Program-made: the position numbers and the translations under genes | The notes under the pieces: generated by a model | The model's input: only the letters and a program-made list of their open reading frames with translations | Databases searched by the model: none | Told to the model about the DNA's origin: nothing | Shown here: positions 8,477 to 15,146 of the stretch, one piece after another | Layout: each line of letters starts with the position of its first letter | How positions within the stretch are numbered: the stretch's first letter is position 1 | NCBI GenBank assembly: GCA_017457015.1 | Contig: JAFTIG010000055.1 | Coordinates: 1-15,287, forward strand | DNA: 15,287 nucleotides | DNA from: Clostridia bacterium | GTDB taxonomy: Bacteria > Bacillota_A > Clostridia > Christensenellales > Borkfalkiaceae | Reading direction: 5' to 3'

Positions 8477-9640
8477 ATGAGTATTATTGAAAAGGATAAA
8501 CAGTTCGTCGCGAACACTTACGCGCGTTTTCCCGTCGAGATAAAGAGAGGTAAAGGCTCTATATTGTGCGCGACTGACGGTAAAGAATATATAGATATGG
8601 GTTCGGGTATAGGCGTTACTGCGTTCGGGATTGCGGACGACGAGTGGATAAGCGCGGTTACCGAACAACTCGGCAAAGTTCAACACGTTTCTAATTTATA
8701 TTATACCGAGCCTTGCGCAGACCTTGCCGAATTATTATGCACTCGCACGGGTATGAAAAAAGTTTTCTTTTCAAACTCGGGTGCAGAAGCAAACGAGTGC
8801 GCTATCAAAGTGGCTAGAAAATACGCCGCGGATAAAAAGGGTGAAGATTACAACGTGATAATTACCCTTAAAAACAGTTTTCACGGTAGGACTATAACTA
8901 CTCTCGCGGCTACAGGACAAGACGTTTTTCACGCCAAATTTAAGCCTTTAACGAGTGGTTTCGTTCACGCTACTGCAAACGACGTTGAAAGCGTAAAAAA
9001 ACTCGTTCAAGAAAATAAGGTTTGCGGTATACTTATAGAGTGCGTACAAGGCGAAGGCGGAGTTATTGCGCTTGATAAAGAGTTCGTAATCGGCATTGAA
9101 AAAATTTGTAAAGATAACGATATAGTGTTTATGGTTGACGAAGTTCAGACAGGCAACGGAAGAACTGGTGAACTTTACGCTTATATGAATTACGGAGTTA
9201 AGCCTGACGTCATTACCACGGCGAAAGGATTAGGCGGTGGACTACCTATAGGCGCGTGCATTATGAACGAAAAGACTGAAAGCGTTTTGGGATTTGGCGA
9301 CCACGGCTCTACTTACGGCGGTAATCCCGTATGTGCGGCAGGTGCAATAAGCGTTATTGAAAGAATTGACGATAAATTTTTAAGTGAAGTAAGGGAAAAG
9401 AGTAAGTACGTTTTTGATACGCTATGTGGTGCGGACGGCATAGAAAGCGTATCGGGCGCAGGGCTTATGATAGGTATTAAAACCAAAAAGAACGCGAAAG
9501 ACGTAGTTAACGCTTGTATTGAAAGGGGGGTTATTTGTCTTACTGCAAAAGATAAGGTAAGACTTTTGCCTGCACTCAATATACCTATGGAAACGCTTAA
9601 AAAAGCAGTGGAAACTATAAAGGCGGTTTGCGCCGAATAA
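8477..9640 (+). CDS. argD: Acetylornithine aminotransferase
   Basis: PLP-dependent class III aminotransferase that converts N-acetylglutamate semialdehyde to N2-acetylornithine using glutamate as amino donor. The PLP-binding lysine is K250 in TTAKGLGGG. Other landmarks are the [10 protein letters not shown] phosphate-binding stretch and [13 protein letters not shown], which contains the aspartate that contacts the PLP ring. The length of 387 residues fits ArgD and is shorter than most omega-amino-acid transaminases. A GAAGG site lies inside the 3' end of argB, with two bases between the genes, so translation is probably coupled. The operon context makes ArgD far more likely than GabT or RocD. 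Confidence 0.95.
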   Translation: MSIIEKDKQFVANTYARFPVEIKRGKGSILCATDGKEYIDMGSGIGVTAFGIADDEWISAVTEQLGKVQHVSNLYYTEPCADLAELLCTRTGMKKVFFSNSGAEANECAIKVARKYAADKKGEDYNVIITLKNSFHGRTITTLAATGQDVFHAKFKPLTSGFVHATANDVESVKKLVQENKVCGILIECVQGEGGVIALDKEFVIGIEKICKDNDIVFMVDEVQTGNGRTGELYAYMNYGVKPDVITTAKGLGGGLPIGACIMNEKTESVLGFGDHGSTYGGNPVCAAGAISVIERIDDKFLSEVREKSKYVFDTLCGADGIESVSGAGLMIGIKTKKNAKDVVNACIERGVICLTAKDKVRLLPALNIPMETLKKAVETIKAVCAE

Positions 9641-9650
9641 GGAGAATAAA

Positions 9651-10637
9651 ATGGATTTTAAAGGCAGGAGTTTTCTTAAACTTTTAGATTATACTCCCGA
9701 AGAAATAGATTATCTTATAAATTTAGCGATAGACCTTAAAAACAAAAAGAAAAACGGAGAAAAGCATAGATATTGCGAAGGAAAGAATATTGCGCTTGTG
9801 TTTGAAAAAACGAGTACCCGTACGCGTTGTAGTTTTGAAGTCGCGGCGTCAGATCTTGGTATGACGGCAGTCTATCTTGATCCGTCCGGTTCGCAAATAG
9901 GTAAAAAGGAAAGTATTGCGGATACCGCGCGCGTTTTAGGTAGAATGTTCGACGGTATTGAATATAGGGGTTACGGACAGGAGATCGTTGAAGATCTTGC
10001 AAAATATGCGGGCGTTCCCGTTTGGAACGGGCTCACTAACGAGTTTCATCCTACGCAAATACTTGCAGACTTTATGACGATAAAGGAGCACTTTGGCACT
10101 TTTAAAGGTAAAAAACTCGTCTATATGGGCGACGCAAGATACAATATGGGTAATTCGCTCATGGTGGGGTGCGCTAAAATGGGTATGCATTTCGTAGCGT
10201 GCGCACCTAAAAAATATTTTCCAAATAAAGAATTAGTTGACACTTGCACAAAAATTGCAAAGGATACGGGCGCGGTCTTGGAGTTTATTGAAGATCCTAT
10301 CACCGCGACCAAAGACGCGGACGTAATTTATACCGACGTTTGGGTATCAATGGGCGAGCCGGATTCTGTATGGAAGGAAAGGATTGAAGAATTATTGCCG
10401 TATCAAGTAAATAAAAAGGTAATGGATAACGCTGGCGCACAATGTCGTTTTATGCACTGTTTGCCCGCTTTCCACGATCTTAACACCGTTATCGGTAAGA
10501 ATATTTTCGACAAGTTTGGTCTTTCGGCTATGGAAGTTACTGACGAAGTTTTTGAAAGTTCTCAATCTATCGTCTTTGACGAAGCGGAAAACCGTATGCA
10601 TACTATAAAAGCAGTTATGCTCGCAACTTTAAAGTAA
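9651..10637 (+). CDS. argF: Ornithine carbamoyltransferase
   Basis: Joins carbamoyl phosphate and ornithine to form citrulline. The carbamoyl-phosphate motif STRTR is at residues 55-59, FHPTQILAD is present, and the catalytic HCLP is at residues 269-272. The ornithine-specific SMG loop (DVWVSMGE) separates it from aspartate and acetylornithine carbamoyltransferases. The 328-residue length is normal. The AAGGAG site at 9639-9644 overlaps the argD stop, showing tight operon packing. It is the last gene of the arginine operon. Biosynthetic rather than catabolic (ArcB) function follows from the neighbours; arcA and arcC are absent. Confidence 0.96.
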   Translation: MDFKGRSFLKLLDYTPEEIDYLINLAIDLKNKKKNGEKHRYCEGKNIALVFEKTSTRTRCSFEVAASDLGMTAVYLDPSGSQIGKKESIADTARVLGRMFDGIEYRGYGQEIVEDLAKYAGVPVWNGLTNEFHPTQILADFMTIKEHFGTFKGKKLVYMGDARYNMGNSLMVGCAKMGMHFVACAPKKYFPNKELVDTCTKIAKDTGAVLEFIEDPITATKDADVIYTDVWVSMGEPDSVWKERIEELLPYQVNKKVMDNAGAQCRFMHCLPAFHDLNTVIGKNIFDKFGLSAMEVTDEVFESSQSIVFDEAENRMHTIKAVMLATLK

Positions 10638-10654
10638 ATAATAAAATTAAACAC

Positions 10655-10698
10655 AAAAGCCCCCGATTAAACTAAAACGTTAATTCGGGGACTTTTTT
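10655..10698. terminator. Bidirectional terminator between argF and the MFS gene
   Basis: AAAAGCCCCCGATTAA (10655-10670) faces TTAATTCGGGGACTTTTTT. The stem is CCCCGA/TCGGGG with outer A/T pairs and one bulge. T-runs lie on the downstream side of both strands, so it should stop the arginine operon and the convergent transporter gene alike. Confidence 0.85.
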
Positions 10699-10708
10699 CA
10701 CGGTTTAT

Positions 10709-11944
10709 TTACGCACGTTTTTTCTTATTGATTAAAAGAGTAACGACTATTACTGAAACGGTAATTGTGGCTGTTATAATACAAATTAAAGTGCAAGAAA
10801 ATTGCCAACTGGTGGCGTCTATTATCGCGCCTATTATAGTTGGTGAAAGTCCTGCAGCATAACCGCCTGCAGCGTTCATTAAGCCGGCGTGTGCGCCCGC
10901 GTTTATAAACGGACTCATTTTATATGAAATGACACTAAAAATTATGGTTATAAGCGCTTGGGCGAGTATTAAAAATATGATAATTATTATAAGCGCTAAT
11001 ATCAGATTTACGTCAAATAAGAATATTCTTAAAAAAGCAAAAACAGTAGCGATTATAAGATAAGTTAGCCCTACTTTAATAAAGTTGCCTGATTTTTCGC
11101 AGTGGTTTATTGCTAAAATAGGACCTAGCGTTGTCGCTAACGGTGCAAGAACGGAAATTAAAATGCTTATCGAATTTTTTAGTCCGTAATTTTCCGTTAT
11201 AAGGTTTGGTAACCAGTTAAGCGTTGCATAATAAACACTATGTATAAAAAGGCTAAAAACGAAGGTTACGACGTAAAATAACGCCTTTTTATTTTTCGTT
11301 TCAAGTGTGAAAGGTAGAGTTTCTTTTTCCGTTTTAGTATCAGTGTCCGTTTGGGTTTGGTCGCAAGGTCGCTTTATATTTTCACAGAGCCTAACTGCTA
11401 CGAAAAATATTATTGCAGAAAGAGAAAGTATAATTCCTAAAATAATAAAAGGCAGATACCAACGTCCTATAGAAACGAATAGAGATGACGAACCGTAAGA
11501 TATTATACCTGCAACAGCCATGCCCACGTTCATTGCGGTGTTTGCTTTAGGGTGCATGTGTGTAGGTAAGTATTTATTGAGAACGGCAAGGCACATACCC
11601 CAAACGCCTGCTTGTAAAATGCCGTTTAGAGATAATAGCCACCACAGTTGCCACATACCCGTGACGATCGCAACGAAAACGGTAACTATGCCGGAAAGAA
11701 AAATACTTATCGTCATGTACCATTTTATATTTATGTGATCCATAATAAAAAAGAAAATAACTTGCGTGGTTGAATAGGTTATAAAATAATAAGTCATTGC
11801 AAGGCTTGTTTCGGCTTTGCTGACGTTAAATACTTGCATAATTTCTACGAGTTCGGCAGTGTAAACGTTCTTACTACCCGTCATCATAATCCACAAGAAA
11901 GCACAAGCAAAGATTAAAAAATTATAGCGATGTTTTTCACTCAT
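10709..11944 (-). CDS. Major facilitator superfamily transporter, substrate unknown
   Basis: A 411-residue integral membrane protein with about 12 hydrophobic segments: six in residues 8-188, a hydrophilic acidic/polar loop at about 190-222, and six in about 223-406. This is the MFS layout. The N-terminal half, including NKYLPTHMHPKANTAMNVG, resembles the organophosphate/sugar-phosphate and anion:cation symporter branches, but I cannot assign a substrate. The start has an AAAGG site 8 bases upstream and a good promoter. It is convergent with argF and shares its terminator, so it is not part of the arginine operon. A link to arginine or ornithine export is possible from position alone and unsupported by sequence. 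Confidence 0.85.
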   Translation of the reverse strand: MSEKHRYNFLIFACAFLWIMMTGSKNVYTAELVEIMQVFNVSKAETSLAMTYYFITYSTTQVIFFFIMDHINIKWYMTISIFLSGIVTVFVAIVTGMWQLWWLLSLNGILQAGVWGMCLAVLNKYLPTHMHPKANTAMNVGMAVAGIISYGSSSLFVSIGRWYLPFIILGIILSLSAIIFFVAVRLCENIKRPCDQTQTDTDTKTEKETLPFTLETKNKKALFYVVTFVFSLFIHSVYYATLNWLPNLITENYGLKNSISILISVLAPLATTLGPILAINHCEKSGNFIKVGLTYLIIATVFAFLRIFLFDVNLILALIIIIIFLILAQALITIIFSVISYKMSPFINAGAHAGLMNAAGGYAAGLSPTIIGAIIDATSWQFSCTLICIITATITVSVIVVTLLINKKKRA

Positions 11945-11980
11945 ATAGTTTACCTTTTTTACTATAGTACTGTGGAAGTA

Positions 11981-12009
11981 ATTTTACAACTAAAAAAATC
12001 AAAAGTCAA
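11981..12009 (-). promoter_or_regulatory. Promoter of the MFS gene
   Basis: On the minus strand TTGACT (12004-12009) and TAAAAT (11981-11986) are spaced by 17 bases. The predicted start leaves a leader of about 30 bases containing the palindrome ACTATAGT (11961-11968), a possible operator. It diverges from the rpsU promoter. Confidence 0.65.
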
Positions 12010-12081
12010 TTAAATAATAACGCAAAAAAATACGGCAATAAAAAACGTAAATATAAATTTTAAAATATAGCGATTAAACTC

Positions 12082-12110
12082 TTGACAAAATTTTCCGATA
12101 TTGTTATACT
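12082..12110 (+). promoter_or_regulatory. rpsU promoter
   Basis: TTGACA (12082-12087), a 17-base spacer and TATACT (12105-12110): a strong sigma-A promoter. The leader of about 45 bases carries a small TGCC/GGCA hairpin at 12130-12142, then the ribosome binding region. Confidence 0.85.
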
Positions 12111-12160
12111 AATTTACGCTTTGATTAACTGCCGAAAGGGCAAAGGAAGGTGAAAAGGAA

Positions 12161-12340
12161 ATGTCTATCGTTAGAGTTGGTGAAAACGAAAATATCGACA
12201 GCGCATTAAGACGTTTTAAGAGAAAGTGTTCTCGTGACGGAATTATCGGCGATCTTCGTAAGAAAGAACATTACGAAAAACCTTCCGTAAGAAAAAAGAA
12301 AAAGTCTGAAGCAGCTAGAAAGAGAAGCATTAAAGGCTAA
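12161..12340 (+). CDS. rpsU: 30S ribosomal protein S21
   Basis: A 59-residue, strongly basic protein of the small subunit, located near the mRNA/16S 3' end and involved in initiation. The sequence opens [10 protein letters not shown], continues with [13 protein letters not shown], and ends in a lysine/arginine-rich tail ([16 protein letters not shown]), which is the S21 pattern. Length and composition fit Bacillota S21. GGAAGGTGA at 12145-12153 matches the anti-Shine-Dalgarno region with suitable spacing to the ATG. It has its own promoter and terminator. In many Bacillota rpsU is followed by yqeY; here an unrelated short gene follows instead. Confidence 0.96.
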   Translation: MSIVRVGENENIDSALRRFKRKCSRDGIIGDLRKKEHYEKPSVRKKKKSEAARKRSIKG

Positions 12341-12348
12341 AAGAAAAG

Positions 12349-12383
12349 ATCTACCGAAGATAACTTCGGTAGATTTTATTTTT
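12349..12383 (+). terminator. rpsU terminator
   Basis: Perfect 11-bp stem ATCTACCGAAG (12349-12359) / CTTCGGTAGAT (12364-12374) with loop ATAA, then TTTATTTTT. It starts nine bases after the rpsU stop. Confidence 0.93.
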
Positions 12384-12429
12384 AAAGCGCGAAAGAAGTC
12401 AAATTTTGTCGAATTAATAAGGAGAAATT

Positions 12430-12831
12430 ATGTTTGAAGACGGAAAGACGTTAAAACAGTATTGTAGAGAAGCCAAAAAGCGTTTAAAATCGGGGTTTTG
12501 GCAAAATTATCAAAAAAATTTAACTGAGAAAATAGAAAAGGCTGAGCGCGACGGAGTTTTGGCGTCAAAGGTAAAAGAATATTACGCCGAGCGTATTACT
12601 GAAAATCTTAAAAACTACGGTGAAGAACGGGAACTTTTTTATAAAAAGGTCAAAAAACTTTTAGATGAAGAAGGCGAAGTTCCAGATGCTATCGGTAGAC
12701 TAACTGATACCGAGCATTTCAATACGCTAAATTATGAAGAAAAACAGCGATACACTCTATCGCTTTCGGAAAAATATTTGCAAGCGGTAGAGCGTTATAG
12801 AAAAGAAAGCGTTATAAAATACGGTGAATAA
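12430..12831 (+). CDS. Hypothetical charged helical protein
   Basis: I do not recognise this 133-residue protein. It is rich in Lys, Glu, Arg and Tyr, has no signal peptide, transmembrane segment or cysteine pair motif, and reads as mostly alpha-helical, possibly with coiled-coil stretches around residues 20-85. A perfect AAGGAG at 12419-12424, correct spacing and codon use like the neighbours indicate that it is translated. No clear promoter lies between it and the rpsU terminator, so it may depend on readthrough from rpsU. The nitroreductase downstream has its own promoter. An intracellular RNA- or protein-binding role would suit its composition but is a guess. Confidence 0.75.
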   Translation: MFEDGKTLKQYCREAKKRLKSGFWQNYQKNLTEKIEKAERDGVLASKVKEYYAERITENLKNYGEERELFYKKVKKLLDEEGEVPDAIGRLTDTEHFNTLNYEEKQRYTLSLSEKYLQAVERYRKESVIKYGE

Positions 12832-12841
12832 TGTTCTATAG

Positions 12842-12870
12842 TTGCAATATTTGAATTTTTTTAGTATACT
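12842..12870 (+). promoter_or_regulatory. Promoter of the nitroreductase gene
   Basis: TTGCAA (12842-12847), 17-base spacer, TATACT (12865-12870). Transcription should begin near 12877, which excludes the upstream in-frame ATG at 12873 as the translation start. Confidence 0.72.
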
Positions 12871-12944
12871 TAATGCGTAGCGAACAGTTTGCAGAGAATA
12901 TAAAGTCGTATGATTATCGATATATAAAAAATTTGGAGTTTATT

Positions 12945-13478
12945 ATGAAAGAGCAATTTAAAAAACTAATATTAAGCCGTCAGTCGTGTAGGGACTTTAA
13001 CGATTTGCCACTCGATAGAAAGACTGTTAAAGAAATTGCGGAACTTGCTATGCTTGCACCTTCTGCATGTAATAGCCAACCGTGGAAAATGTATTTAATT
13101 ACCGATACTGAAAAAACGTCGGCAGTTGCTGCGGCACTACAAGACAGAGGACATAATATGTTTACGTCAAAAGCCAAAGCGTTTATAGTTATAAGTGAAA
13201 AAGACGCAACTCTTAAAGAGAGCGTCTGCACACGCTTTAGAAGTGACCATTTCGTTAAATACGATATAGGGGAACTGACTGCTTACATTACGCTTGCAGC
13301 AGAAAGTATGGGCGTTAAGTCGTGTATTATAGGTTGGATAAATCAACAAGCGCTTAAAGATGCAATCGGAATGCCCGACGATGAAATATCTAATATAGTC
13401 GTTGCGCTCGGTTATTCAGATTCTCCGCTTCGCGATAAAAAGAGAAAATCAATTGAAGAAATCGTTACGATACTATAA
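12945..13478 (+). CDS. Nitroreductase family flavoprotein
   Basis: A 177-residue FMN-dependent oxidoreductase of the nitroreductase superfamily. Such proteins are usually dimers and use NAD(P)H to reduce nitroaromatics, quinones or unknown physiological substrates. FMN-phosphate-binding residues appear in SRQSCRDF (11-18). The family landmark APSACNSQPW is at 38-47, DIGELTAYITLAAESMG at 107-123 and VALGYSD near 153-159. Length fits the short subgroup. I chose ATG 12945, 72 bases inside the longest possible frame, because TTTGGAG sits just before it, homology begins there, and the alternative ATG overlaps the predicted transcription start. It has its own promoter and terminator. The substrate is unknown. 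Confidence 0.88.
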   Translation: MKEQFKKLILSRQSCRDFNDLPLDRKTVKEIAELAMLAPSACNSQPWKMYLITDTEKTSAVAAALQDRGHNMFTSKAKAFIVISEKDATLKESVCTRFRSDHFVKYDIGELTAYITLAAESMGVKSCIIGWINQQALKDAIGMPDDEISNIVVALGYSDSPLRDKKRKSIEEIVTIL

Positions 13479-13493
13479 AAAACATATAGATAT

Positions 13494-13522
13494 AAACCGC
13501 ACTTTTATGGTGTGGTTTTTTT
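13494..13522 (+). terminator. Terminator of the nitroreductase gene
   Basis: ACCGCAC pairs with GTGTGGT (one G-T wobble) around a short TTTTATG loop, followed directly by a run of seven T at 13516-13522. It lies 16-44 bases after the stop. Confidence 0.85.
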
Positions 13523-13591
13523 GTCGTATTTTTATTTAGAAGATAATTTTTGAGTCGCTATTTTTGTAATATATAGTGTAAGATACTGACA

Positions 13592-13615
13592 AAAGGCGGT
13601 TATTATACTGCCTTT
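13592..13615 (-). terminator. Probable terminator of mazF
   Basis: On the minus strand AAAGGC-A-GT pairs with AC-C-GCCTTT around an ATAATA loop, then TTTTGTC. The U-tract is short, so termination may be weak. It lies about 20 bases after the mazF stop. Confidence 0.5.
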
Positions 13616-13635
13616 AATTTTAAAAAATTTATTTA

Positions 13636-13998
13636 TTATGATAACGCGTTTGTATTTTCGGCAAATCCAAGGCTTATAAGTAGGGCGATATTGACGCGTT
13701 TCATGGTGGTGGGAGAGAGTTCTCCTATTCGTTCTTTAAGACGACGTTTGTCTAAAGTTCTAATCTGCTCCAAAAGTATTACTGAATCTTTTTGAAGTCC
13801 GAATTCGTGAGCGCTCAACTCTATGTGTGTAGGAAGTTTGGCTTTGTTTAATCGACTGGTTACGGCGGCGGCTATTATAGTTGGACTGTATTTGTTTCCC
13901 GTATCATTTTGTACTACTAATATAGGGCGAACGCCACCTTGTTCGCTACCGATTACTGGGCTTAAATCGGCATAATATAATTCTCCTCGTTTTATCAT
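13636..13998 (-). CDS. mazF: MazF/PemK family endoribonuclease toxin
   Basis: A 120-residue protein very close in pattern to B. subtilis NdoA (EndoA/MazF), a sequence-specific mRNA interferase that cuts at UACAU in that species. It opens with [19 protein letters not shown] (residues 4-22), followed by [10 protein letters not shown]. The likely catalytic pair is R24 and T47, matching R25/T48 of the B. subtilis enzyme, and LPTHIEL and [14 protein letters not shown] are conserved. GGAG at 14004-14007 supports the start. It is notable that no antitoxin gene lies beside it: upstream are more than 900 non-coding bases, downstream a convergent nitroreductase. So it is either an orphan toxin, held in check by an unlinked antitoxin, or controlled through its leader. 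Confidence 0.93.
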   Translation of the reverse strand: MIKRGELYYADLSPVIGSEQGGVRPILVVQNDTGNKYSPTIIAAAVTSRLNKAKLPTHIELSAHEFGLQKDSVILLEQIRTLDKRRLKERIGELSPTTMKRVNIALLISLGFAENTNALS

Positions 13999-14015
13999 AA
14001 GGTCTCCGTAGTGTC

Positions 14016-14074
14016 AAGTAATTCCCATTATCAATTTATGTAATTTTACCGAAAATGGTTAAAATGAATTACTT
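14016..14074 (-). promoter_or_regulatory. Inverted-repeat leader region of mazF
   Basis: AAGTAATTC at 14016-14024 and GAATTACTT at 14066-14074 form a perfect 9-bp inverted repeat 41 bases apart. Within it, ATTTTACC (14043-14050) and GGTTAAAAT (14057-14065) form a second, slightly bulged hairpin. In a minus-strand transcript the structure would end about eight bases before the GGAG site of mazF. It could be an operator or an RNA element. No convincing promoter is visible: GATAAT at 14027-14032 lacks a good -35. Confidence 0.45.
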
Positions 14075-14290
14075 AGTAACGTTATGATTTTACCCAAAGT
14101 AAGGCAATATATACGAAAAAATTTTGCCAGTCAGTAAAATTTTTAACAACTTTTACTATAAACGCATAAAACACTTGAAAATTTCCCGATAAAGTGGTAA
14201 TATATTTAAGCAATTTATGGCACATAATTTTAATTATAGTTATTTCAATATTTGCAATAAAATTGTTTGATTTATTTTTAAATTCAATAT
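14075..14290. other. Non-coding AT-rich region
   Basis: No open frame of useful length on either strand. The only signal I can offer is a plus-strand promoter candidate, TTGAAA (14175-14180), a 17-base spacer and TAATAT (14198-14203), pointing to the tRNA-like sequences downstream. A 5-bp GGCAA/TTGCC stem at 14103-14128 is too weak to name. Confidence 0.4.
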
Positions 14291-14364
14291 GTATCCTTAG
14301 TTAAATGGATATAACAAGCCCCGCCTAACTTTGGGATTTACTCGTGTAAACACGATTTTGGGTA
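14291..14364 (+). pseudogene. Decayed tRNA-Arg(CCU)-like sequence 1
   Basis: It follows tRNA layout at its 5' side: a possible acceptor strand GTATCCT (14291-14297), T8-A9, and a perfect D-stem GTTA/TAAC around AATGGATA with GG and A20. An anticodon loop CGCCTAA (14322-14328) differs from the intact gene downstream by T33 to G. The 3' anticodon strand no longer pairs properly. In place of a T-arm there is a TCGTG/CACGA hairpin with a four-base loop (14342-14355). No TTCGA T-loop or CCA follows. It is most simply a degenerate tRNA gene or displaced 5' fragment. Confidence 0.55.
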
Positions 14365-14408
14365 AAAAATAGTACCGAAAGCATGGCTTTTCTACGAGTT
14401 TTGGATAT

Positions 14409-14422
14409 GTATTAACACGATG
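14409..14422 (+). repeat. Tail repeat, copy 1
   Basis: GTATTAACACGATG, 111 bases after the T8 of tRNA-like sequence 1. It matches a near-identical element behind tRNA-like sequence 2 (12 of 14 bases) and is followed by a weakly similar stretch, suggesting that the two tRNA-like sequences were duplicated together with their downstream flank. Confidence 0.5.
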
Positions 14423-14516
14423 AAGAATTGATGCAGACTAGAACTTGAAAATCAGTGAAAATTGACACAATTGATTACTTAAATTATTCCCAAAAGGCGA
14501 AAAAACGTGTCAAAAC

Positions 14517-14588
14517 GCGGAATAGAAAATGGAGCCGTTTTTTGGTCGTAAATGTAGTCAAAAATGGAATAGAAAAGCGGAATAGAAA
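14517..14588 (+). repeat. Cluster of GGAATAGAAA direct repeats
   Basis: GGAATAGAAA occurs at 14519-14528, 14566-14575 and 14579-14588, the first and third preceded by GC. Related GGAATTA words recur at 14788, 14874 and 14886. The spacing is irregular, so this is not a CRISPR. Short direct repeats in non-coding DNA next to a tRNA could be protein-binding (arm-type) sites. Confidence 0.55.
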
Positions 14589-14631
14589 TAAGTAATAAGT
14601 AGAGTCAAAAACGATAAAAATTGAATAAAAT

Positions 14632-14706
14632 GTGCTCATAGTTTAACGGATAAAACGATGGCCTCCTAAGGGCTGAGTAGAGTCGGTTTTTGAGTGTCCA
14701 AACACT
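14632..14706 (+). pseudogene. Decayed tRNA-Arg(CCU)-like sequence 2
   Basis: TGCTCATAGTT at 14633-14643 is identical to the start of the intact tRNA at 14931-14941. The D-stem GTTT/AAAC with AACGGATA is complete, and the anticodon-loop sequence CTCCTAA (14663-14669) is unchanged within a shared CCTCCTAAGG. The anticodon stem is mismatched. The T-arm is replaced by an AGTGT/ACACT hairpin with a CCAA loop (14693-14706). The 3' acceptor strand is missing. It cannot form a normal tRNA and looks like a relic of the gene 298 bases downstream. Confidence 0.62.
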
Positions 14707-14717
14707 AAAAAATGACT

Positions 14718-14747
14718 AAAAATAGGGGTTTTTACCCCAAAAATAGG
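14718..14747. repeat. GGGGT/ACCCC hairpin flanked by direct repeats
   Basis: A 5-bp stem GGGGT (14725-14729) / ACCCC (14734-14738) with a TTTT loop, flanked by two copies of AAAAATAGG (14718-14726 and 14739-14747). Function unknown. It follows tRNA-like sequence 2 and could act as a weak terminator. Confidence 0.45.
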
Positions 14748-14763
14748 CAATTTTTGATAGTTC

Positions 14764-14777
14764 GTATATACACGATG
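14764..14777 (+). repeat. Tail repeat, copy 2
   Basis: GTATATACACGATG, 125 bases after the T8 of tRNA-like sequence 2; partner of the copy at 14409. The 14-base difference in distance is largely explained by the longer gap to the hairpin in the second unit. Confidence 0.5.
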
Positions 14778-14883
14778 GAATCGATATGGAATTATTTGAG
14801 TTTCAAAACCGATTTTTTAGCCTTAAAAATGACCTAAATTTTCACCCGAAAATTTGCCCAAAAGCTTGATTTTGGAATTATTT

Positions 14884-14912
14884 TTGGAATTAAAATAAGG
14901 GCTCGATAGAGT
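14884..14912 (+). promoter_or_regulatory. Possible promoter of tRNA-Arg
   Basis: TTGGAA (14884-14889), 17-base spacer, TAGAGT (14907-14912): four of six matches in each box. A start near 14918 would leave a 5' extension of about 12 bases. The match is modest. Confidence 0.35.
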
Positions 14913-14929
14913 AAACATTTAATACATTT

Positions 14930-15004
14930 CTGCTCATAGTTAAACGGAAATAACGGAGCCCTCCTAAGGCTCAATTCGGGGTTCGATTCCCTGTGGGCAG
15001 ACCA
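14930..15004 (+). tRNA. tRNA-Arg(CCU), CCA encoded
   Basis: A complete cloverleaf of 75 bases. The acceptor is CTGCTCA (14930-14936) with TGGGCAG (14994-15000), one G-T pair, discriminator A at 15001 and CCA at 15002-15004. D-arm GTTA/TAAC with loop AACGGAAA (GG and A20). Anticodon arm GAGCC/GGCTC with loop CTCCTAA, anticodon CCU at 14963-14965. Variable loop AATT. T-arm CGGGG/CCCTG with loop TTCGATT. A20, C35 and U36 are the arginine identity bases. It reads AGG codons, usually rare in low-GC Bacillota outside AGA. C1-G72 at the acceptor end is slightly unusual. It is the only intact copy in the window. Confidence 0.95.
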
Positions 15005-15006
15005 CG

Positions 15007-15042
15007 AAAACAGCCTTTTTTATAACGAAAAGGCTGTTTTTT
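15007..15042 (+). terminator. Terminator after tRNA-Arg
   Basis: AAAACAGCCTTTT (15007-15019) and AAAAGGCTGTTTT (15028-15040) form a 13-bp stem with an 8-base loop, running into a T-tract. It starts two bases after the encoded CCA. Confidence 0.93.
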
Positions 15043-15078
15043 GTTGTTCATAACTTTTCTTTCACGTGCAGTAACACA

Positions 15079-15107
15079 TTGCAAATTTTACTGTAAAATG
15101 TTATAAT
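15079..15107 (+). promoter_or_regulatory. Promoter of the gene at the right edge
   Basis: TTGCAA (15079-15084), 17-base spacer and TATAAT (15102-15107). It lies about 35 bases after the tRNA terminator and 40 bases before a start codon with a GGGAG site. Confidence 0.78.
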
Positions 15108-15146
15108 AATATAAGTTAACAAAAGCTCAGTTTGGGAGAAATTATT

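Noticed and set aside
11307..11738. Plus-strand open frames of 63 and 72 codons within the transporter region.
   Set aside because: Antisense to a clear membrane-protein gene; no ribosome binding site and no plausible product.
12873..12944. Longer N-terminus for the nitroreductase, starting at ATG 12873.
   Set aside because: This ATG lies at the predicted transcription start of its promoter, has no ribosome binding site, and the added residues do not look like the family. ATG 12945 has GGAG and begins where similarity begins.
14517..14896. CRISPR array from repeated GGAATAGAAA/GGAATTA words.
   Set aside because: Repeats are only 10 bases, spacing is irregular (47 and 13 bases between starts), and there are no spacers of even length and no cas genes.
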